Below, one piece after another: positions 58,365 through 64,000 of a stretch of DNA of 64,000 nt. A program made the translations under genes and the position numbers. Each line of letters begins with the position of its first letter. Positions within the stretch are counted from its first letter, which is position 1. The stretch covers positions 8,874,222 to 8,938,221 of the forward strand of contig NC_084818.1 of the NCBI RefSeq assembly GCF_963583255.1, in the 5' to 3' direction. This DNA comes from Pyrus communis. Its lineage: Eukaryota > Streptophyta > Magnoliopsida > Rosales > Rosaceae. The notes beneath the pieces are model-generated. The model was given only the letters and a program-made list of their open reading frames with translations. It did no database searches and was not told where the DNA came from.

Positions 58365-59100
58365 TAAATCGTAATACTAAGTAGTAATATGTGAAGTAGT
58401 TTAATTTCTTATAAGAACATACAAAGCTCTTTTTTTCAATATAAGATTAACACACCCAACCGTTGTCCTAGTAAAGGATGATCATTCCATTTGACAATAA
58501 ATCACTTATAAATACCACGTGTACAGTTATTACAGTTGGGCTAGGTATAAACTCAGCATCTGCATTCTTGTCACTCCACAAATGTTTTAAAAGGCGAAGA
58601 CGAAGCTAATGATAGTCTTACCTAGGCGATAGGCTCACGGTACCCAAAATTTTATATATATATAATACTTTGTAAAACAATCAAACAAGCATGTCAAACA
58701 GTTAAATATTTGATTATTATTATTATTATTATTATTATATTTCTAATTCGCATCATAAAATCATAATACACCAATAGAAACTAAGAAAAATAAAATTAGC
58801 TTGAATTTTATAAAAATCTTGCTCAAAACATGTCATTTTGAGTTAGGGTTGTTTAAAATAAAATTTAAACGTGTAGGTGTCACATCTACAACACCTCAGA
58901 CGCCTAGGATCGCTCCCATACACCTAGGCTAGTCTATAATTCACTCATGTTGGATGATAGACTAGTCTTAATACTAGTTTTTTAAAGCCTTGCTCCACAA
59001 GGACTCGCACAGTAGACGTAGGGCTCTGCCTTCACAAGCAATTATTTTCCCACGTATTGGAGTCTAGAATGATCTTTGAAATCTCTCGAATGTATTTCCC
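58365..59100 (+). repeat. Distal NAC upstream block with a hAT-like MITE
   Basis: 58365-58580 and 58980-59100 match 51430-51930. Between them, about 58585-58990 (TTTTAAAAGGCGAAGACG ... CTAGTTTTTTAAAGCC, with TAGGCG motifs) is a MITE related to 9047-10242. A (TTA)n run is at about 58710-58738. Confidence 0.5.
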
Positions 59101-59349
59101 TCCAAAAATGGGTTGAGATCCTATCCGGATCTCAACGTTCAGAACCCAAGAACTTCACAATTTGGGCTGTTTAAGAAAGAAATTCTGGCCATTTAAATTT
59201 TTAGATTTTTATGAGATGAACCAGTATAATGGGTTTAATAAGGAAATTAAAATTGAAGTTGAATGGTTTGGATTTGAATTGTATGGATCTCTTAATCCGT
59301 GGGCTCTAAACACAGAAATCTAAGATGAATCTCAATTTCTCTAAAAAGA

Positions 59350-59530
59350 TCCCCATCCTTTTTGTAAGGATCTTAGGGATCTCCATATTCTATTTATTCA
59401 TCATATATCGTGCAGCTAATTTTTGTTAAATCTATTTGTATTTAATTTTAAATAAAATAATTTTCAACCATACAATATATCATGAAATAAAATATAAGAA
59501 TCCCTACCATTTTCACAAGGAAAATTCGGG
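59350..59530. mobile_element. Short MITE (GGATCTTAGGGATCTCC family)
   Basis: Matches 1060-1210 and 4080-4270, including TCATATATCGTGCAGCTAAT. Confidence 0.35.
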
Positions 59531-60069
59531 TGGGATCCAAATCCCTTCAAAAATTACTAAAGCTCATCTTACAAGAAAAAAGAGGGGGAGGGGGCCCAAG
59601 GAGAGGAATCATAAGATTCCCACTCCAGGATGAAAGAATAAAAATAAAAATTAATGTGTTTAAAGGACGATGATGGGTCCATTAATAACGATATGACGCT
59701 GTCATGTTTGTGACTTGGGTGAAACTTGTCTTGGAAGCTCAAGACTTGATTATATAATTGATGTGTTATCTATATATTTATTTTTATTTTTTATATACTC
59801 GTTGTTAAGTTTTGTTCTTGATTTATTTTAATTCATCTTATTCGACTGTTAAAAACTAGAAAAATATGTAAGAAGCAAAAATGAGTATGCAGATATCATA
59901 CTCGTTATATGTTTACACCTTGAATTTTACTGTTTGGGTCTTTAAACCTCTTTCTATACCAAATTGGCCTCTAAACTTCTAAAACGAGGAAAATACCACT
60001 CCCCTTACAAAATTTGATAGAATTATTTGTGTGTGCTGTTCAATTTAGACGATTTTTTGTTGTAACAAA

Positions 60070-60980
60070 TCTAGCATTGTCTATGTAAACAAGAAAACTT
60101 TTCTGACGAACACAACACAAATGTAATTAACAAACTGGACATTTATATAGGAACACGTTGTGGACATCAAAATTTCCGTGAAATAAATGTTCACCTACAA
60201 ATTAAATTTTGACTCGCTAGGGCTTATGTGGCGCACACCATATATCTCGTCAAATTACACACATTGTATGTAACTCATCAAAACCGGACGAATCACCAGA
60301 GTGACACAAGTCAACATCTGAGATCTCCATCCAATCAAGTAAAAAAGAGCAAATTAAACCAAATCGACCAAATCCTTCAATTATGTTTTAATTTCTTAAA
60401 GTACTAATTCTGATTTATTTAATAACTATTAGTCTAGATTAAATCAAATAATATTCAAAAGGGGACAAATTAACTCTAATTTGATTAAATTATATCAATT
60501 AGGGTTAAATTTACTAAATTAAAATTTTTCTGATTTAATTAAGAGCTAAATGAAATAATTAGCTCAAATTAGATAAATCAGAAAATCAATCCCACAAATT
60601 ACAGGATTCATATTAGGATTCTAAATTAAGACTCAATTGCTCGCCTATAAATATTAGGGTCAGTTTCAAGAAAGAGGACACAAAGCAAGTCCAAACCTTT
60701 GGAGAAAACCAGAAAGCTCTCTCCCAAAAGCAAACACCAAACACTCAAACACTTGTGTTCTTCATTAAGCTCGTACTGAATCAACAAACACAACAAATAC
60801 ATGTGCCAATTCATCGACACTAAAACCGAAGACACCCACCATGTGAGAACATTCGTGGTCTCGTTTCATTCAAGATCAAAGTGCTTGCCACCTTGGATCA
60901 AATCTCAACACTTGAGATAGAATTAGAGGGATATTCTTGTAAAGAATAAAATACAACATTTGTAACCCTAAATAATAATA
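60070..60980 (+). mobile_element. Degenerate LTR relic
   Basis: Diverged copy of 41765-42770 in the same position relative to the NAC gene; inherited by duplication, not independent insertion. Confidence 0.45.
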
Positions 60981-61089
60981 TTGTTTGTAATCACATTAGT
61001 TTAGTCAAGATTAAAATCATAATATCGTTTGTGTTCATAATTGTGAGTAGCCAAGTTAGCTAGAAATCTCATCAACCACAATTTAAAAT

Positions 61090-61245
61090 AAGGAAAAATA
61101 ATGAAAATGGCTTGAAAATTTTGAGTTTTAACAATAAGGACAAAATAAAATAGTAGAGTGAATAGTATTATGATTGACTTTTTAGTGTAAAAATATAATT
61201 TTTCGTTAAAGTGAACAGTACCAGAAGTTTTTATTTTAAATTCCC
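61090..61245 (-). mobile_element. ~155-bp MITE (GAACTTTAAC family)
   Basis: AAGGAAAAATAATGAAAATG ... AAATTCCCTTT. Reverse orientation of 51530-51685. Confidence 0.65.
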
Positions 61246-61383
61246 TTTAAAATGTGTATTACTGTATTTAGATTAGATTAAAATATTATATAAGATAAAG
61301 TTGAAAGACCAAAATGAAAGAAACCCCAATAGTGTAAGGAGCAAAAGATGGAGAGATTTTTTCAAGATCCATATACGAGATGG

Positions 61384-61527
61384 TACATCACGTGTTACTT
61401 AAATAATGAGATATATGTGTTAAAAATTTAATAACTTAAATAATAAAAAATTTCATACATCACGTGTTACTTAAATAATGAGATATATGTGTTAAAAATT
61501 TAATAACTTAAATAATAAAAAATTTCA
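61384..61527. repeat. 72-bp perfect-looking tandem duplication
   Basis: TACATCACGTGTTACTTAAA starts at 61384 and 61456, and the two units are nearly identical throughout. It sits in the core promoter region of gene F. CACGTG is present in each unit. Confidence 0.8.
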
Positions 61528-61685
61528 CCACTTATATAAAATTATGTGGTTTAACTTTCACCATTTATTTAAAAAGATGTGGAAAAAATAAAAAGAGGTG
61601 TGTAGATATCACACCCCTCTTTTAAATACAAACTTCACTTGCTCTGTTTCTTCTGATTTACTCATTTGAAGGAGAACGAGGAGGG

Positions 61686-63784
61686 ATGAGAAACATCAGC
61701 AGCAGCTTTACTACCATGACCACCCCAACCATCGCACAATCGGCGCCGGACATGGTGGCTGCGATCAGATTCCATCCCACTGAAGATGAAAAGGCCGACT
61801 TCTTGAGGAAGAAAATGAAAAGTCACAACTCTCAAGCCTGCCTCTTCCTCCCTGTCATCGATGTCCTCAAGTTCGAGCCTTGGGAATTGCCTGGTAACCC
61901 ATTATTCTATCTCACTTTTACTAGTTCGGTGCCAAGAATTGGATGGTGTTGGAATCTCATATAATTCAAGGTATGTGTGAAGCAAGAGGTGAAATATTTT
62001 TCCTTTTAGGGGATTAGATGGATCCACCCCATTTTGTGGGGATTCGAAGCATTAAGTTATGATTAATTCATCTTCTACCTTCAAATTGGACAAAATTTCT
62101 TCATTTCTTCCATCAACATGTCTTAAATATTGTGATTATCCAATTCGATCCAATCTTAAGCACCGAACAGCCCTGAATCTAATAAGTTATCCAATCCAAT
62201 TGAGTCTTTAGTCACCAAACAAGTCCTTGAAGTGAGTTGGTTTCAAATTTTCATTATCTCACTTTGTGTTGCAGAGCGCATGTTCCCTGAATCTCCTTAT
62301 CAAGCAAAGGCGTGGTACTCCTTCAGCTGGTGTGATTACAAATCCAACAATAGTCCTCGCTTCAAAAGGAAAACAAAGCAAGGCTTCTGGAAGATGAACG
62401 GCGATCAACGGGATGTCGGCCCGAAATATTTCACTTGCAAAAAGAGGACATTAACCTTCCAAAAAAAGACCTTCCAGGAAGGTCGTAGGTCTAAATCCGT
62501 TACGACCAGCTGGAAAATGCATGAGTACATTTGCATTAAGCCTAAACGGGGTTCTAGTCCCCATCAGGCGAGGGATCAGCAAAGGGGCTTTGTTCTCTGC
62601 GTCCTCAAGTATAAACCAGCTGATTCTAAGTCTAATAAGAAGAAGCTTAAGGCTACTTTGATCCGTGGTGAATTAGCCGATGGTACTGGTAACCGTGACT
62701 ACATTGCCTCTAGTTCCGGAGATGATGAAGCTGCTACTGCTGCTGCAACGAATCATATGTCTCCAAACACTGAAGAAGTTCTGGCATTCAAACAGCTAGA
62801 ACATGATCTGCTTGGTAGTGGAAATCAAGATGATGGTGAACCTGGTGGTGGCAGCTCATCTGATTTTAATATATCTCTACGCGACATGATTCAAGAGTTT
62901 TGGGTATGTATTTATCTGTATTTATTTATTTGTTGTTTTAATAAACACGGGGGATTGGATGGAGGTTTCTAGATGTGTTGGTCCTCTCTCCTTCATTACT
63001 GAGAGTAGCACTTTGTGCCCATAACGGACATGAGCTAATCTCGCCTAGTCCTCTGTTTTATTAAGAAGAAAAATATACAAGCTTTTTGAATATTTTCTGA
63101 TGTAAACCTGATAATATGGAGCACAAAAGTATATCGAAACTTAATACTTGCTTGTTTTGTGATTCTTAATTTTGCAGTGGCAGTTATGTCCCCCAGCAGG
63201 TGAATATCTGAATTCACACTTTCCTCTTCCTGAGCCACCTCAGCCTCATCTCCCACCACAGCTTGGAAATGCTCCTGAAGTCTGCAGTGGCGAATTGGTT
63301 GATCCTGGTACCAGTGGCTGCACTACCTATAATACCGATAACCAAGCTGCGACAATGAATCATATGGTTTCCGACACAGAAGAAATTCTGGCATTCAAAC
63401 AGCTAGAGCGTGATGTGTTTGCCGGTGGTAATCACGATGGTGGTGAACCTGGTAGTGGTATTTTGACCTTTGGTGATGGTAATGATGAAACTGGTGGCTG
63501 GAAATTCTCGGATTTCGATGATCGAGCTGCATCTGATATGTTTCAAGAGGTGATATAATCGTATGCTTTTTCTACATTTTTTTGTATGAACTTGCAAAGC
63601 CTGCCCAAATTTAACATCTGCTTGTTTGTGATTCTTAATCCACCAGTTGTTTCCTGAGATGGGAGAAATTCTGAATTCATCTTCTCAACCGCTGCAGCCA
63701 CCGCAGCCACATCAGCCACCACAGCCACATCAACCACAGGATTACAGCCCCTCCTCACTGCAGCCACCGTTACACACTATGTAA
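61686..63784 (+). CDS. Chimeric NAC-domain transcription factor, gene F (4 exons)
   Basis: Exons are 61686-61893, 62275-62903, 63178-63549 and 63647-63784, predicting 448 residues. The NAC domain (about 24-182) is of gene-D type: AAIRFHPTEDEKADFL, PVIDVLKFEPWELP, AWYSFSWCDYKS, GFWKMNGDQ, SWKMHEYIC and GFVLCVLKYKP. Exon 2 ends at a donor 6 bp beyond gene D's (GAGTTTTGG|GTATGT) because the older GAG|GT is lost. Exon 3 starts like gene D (WQLCPPAGEYLNS) but ends FGDGNDETGGWKFSDFDD, like exon 2 of the A/B/C/E type. Exon 4 (LFPEMGEILNSSSQ, then QPHQP repeats) is gene-E type. It looks like a recombinant. The stop follows CACACTATG directly; splicing at TAT|GTAAGA into exons beyond the window cannot be excluded. 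Confidence 0.85.
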
Positions 63785-63906
63785 GAGGTAATTGAAAAAC
63801 AAGAAGTTACTATGATCACAGATAAAACATAAATAATTAGAATAAAACAATCAAACAATTAAGGGAAATAAACTTATCTTCCAAAGTGGAGGAAGAAGAC
63901 GCCATG
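63785..63906 (+). other. 3' flank of gene F
   Basis: AT-rich, no recognised element. Slight likeness to the LTR remnant after gene E (AATTGAA..AAAACAAGAAG). Confidence 0.3.
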
Positions 63907-64000
63907 TGTCACGCCCCAATTCTGACATACGTCCAGAATTGACACGTGATGTCACCAAAAAAAATCCGTATCTATCATATCCCACCTCCGGGATATGGGC
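63907..64000 (+). mobile_element. Start of an LTR, cut by the window end
   Basis: TGTCACGCCCCAATTCTGAC matches the opening of 49516-50695 and continues to GATATGGGC. The remainder lies outside the window. Confidence 0.6.

Larger units (their letters stand above)
59590..61685 (+). promoter_or_regulatory. Upstream region of NAC gene F
   Basis: Paralogous to 41440-43606. Middle block at 59725-59990, LTR relic at 60070-60980 and the start of a proximal block at 61303-61345, which is then interrupted. A TATA-like TTTTAAATACAAAC lies at about 61620-61632, 54 bp or more before the ATG. The proximal block is mostly replaced by repeats. Confidence 0.55.

Overview
The window looks like nuclear DNA of a eudicot plant, most likely a Rosaceae tree such as apple or pear. 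It is AT-rich and has GT-AG introns, tRNA-derived SINEs, dense MITEs, long LTRs and two Cassandra TRIM retrotransposons with 5S-rRNA-like LTRs. Family membership is inferred from the repeat style; no marker gene proves it.

The only credible genes are six NAC-domain transcription factor genes, all on the + strand: A 5477-7799, B 18014-20413, C 29535-31372, D 43607-45979, E 56379-57909 and F 61686-63784. I assembled each from open exons joined at GT-AG sites with consistent phase (intron 1 phase 1, all others phase 0). A, B, C and E form one subgroup; D and F form a second, more divergent one. All have an N-terminal NAC domain in which the usual WKATG core of subdomain C is altered, followed by an acidic or Q/P-rich tail built from repeated, symmetric exons.

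Layout: 1-4300 is repeats plus an orphan distal upstream block. 4310-17100 is gene A, an orphan promoter whose gene body is gone, and two tandem copies of a FAR1/MULE-transposase pseudogene block. 17100-28560 is a paralogous copy of that unit (gene B, orphan promoter, FAR1 relic) with different insertions. 28600-32480 is gene C with decayed C-terminal exons downstream. 32800-43000 is a repeat domain containing an LTR retrotransposon with a nested Cassandra, and a NAC exon-1 fragment. 43100-47990 is gene D and its flank. 48000-56200 holds a gene-capturing MULE relic and long solo LTRs. 56290-58360 is gene E, with its last exon cut by a Copia-type LTR. 59600-63784 is gene F, a D-type/ABCE-type chimera. 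A further LTR begins at 63907.

The genes do not form a pathway; they are a birth-and-death tandem array. Comparing duplicated units reveals empty sites for several transposons, which allows insertions and duplications to be ordered. All homology statements come from reading the sequence by eye; no alignment or database search was run.
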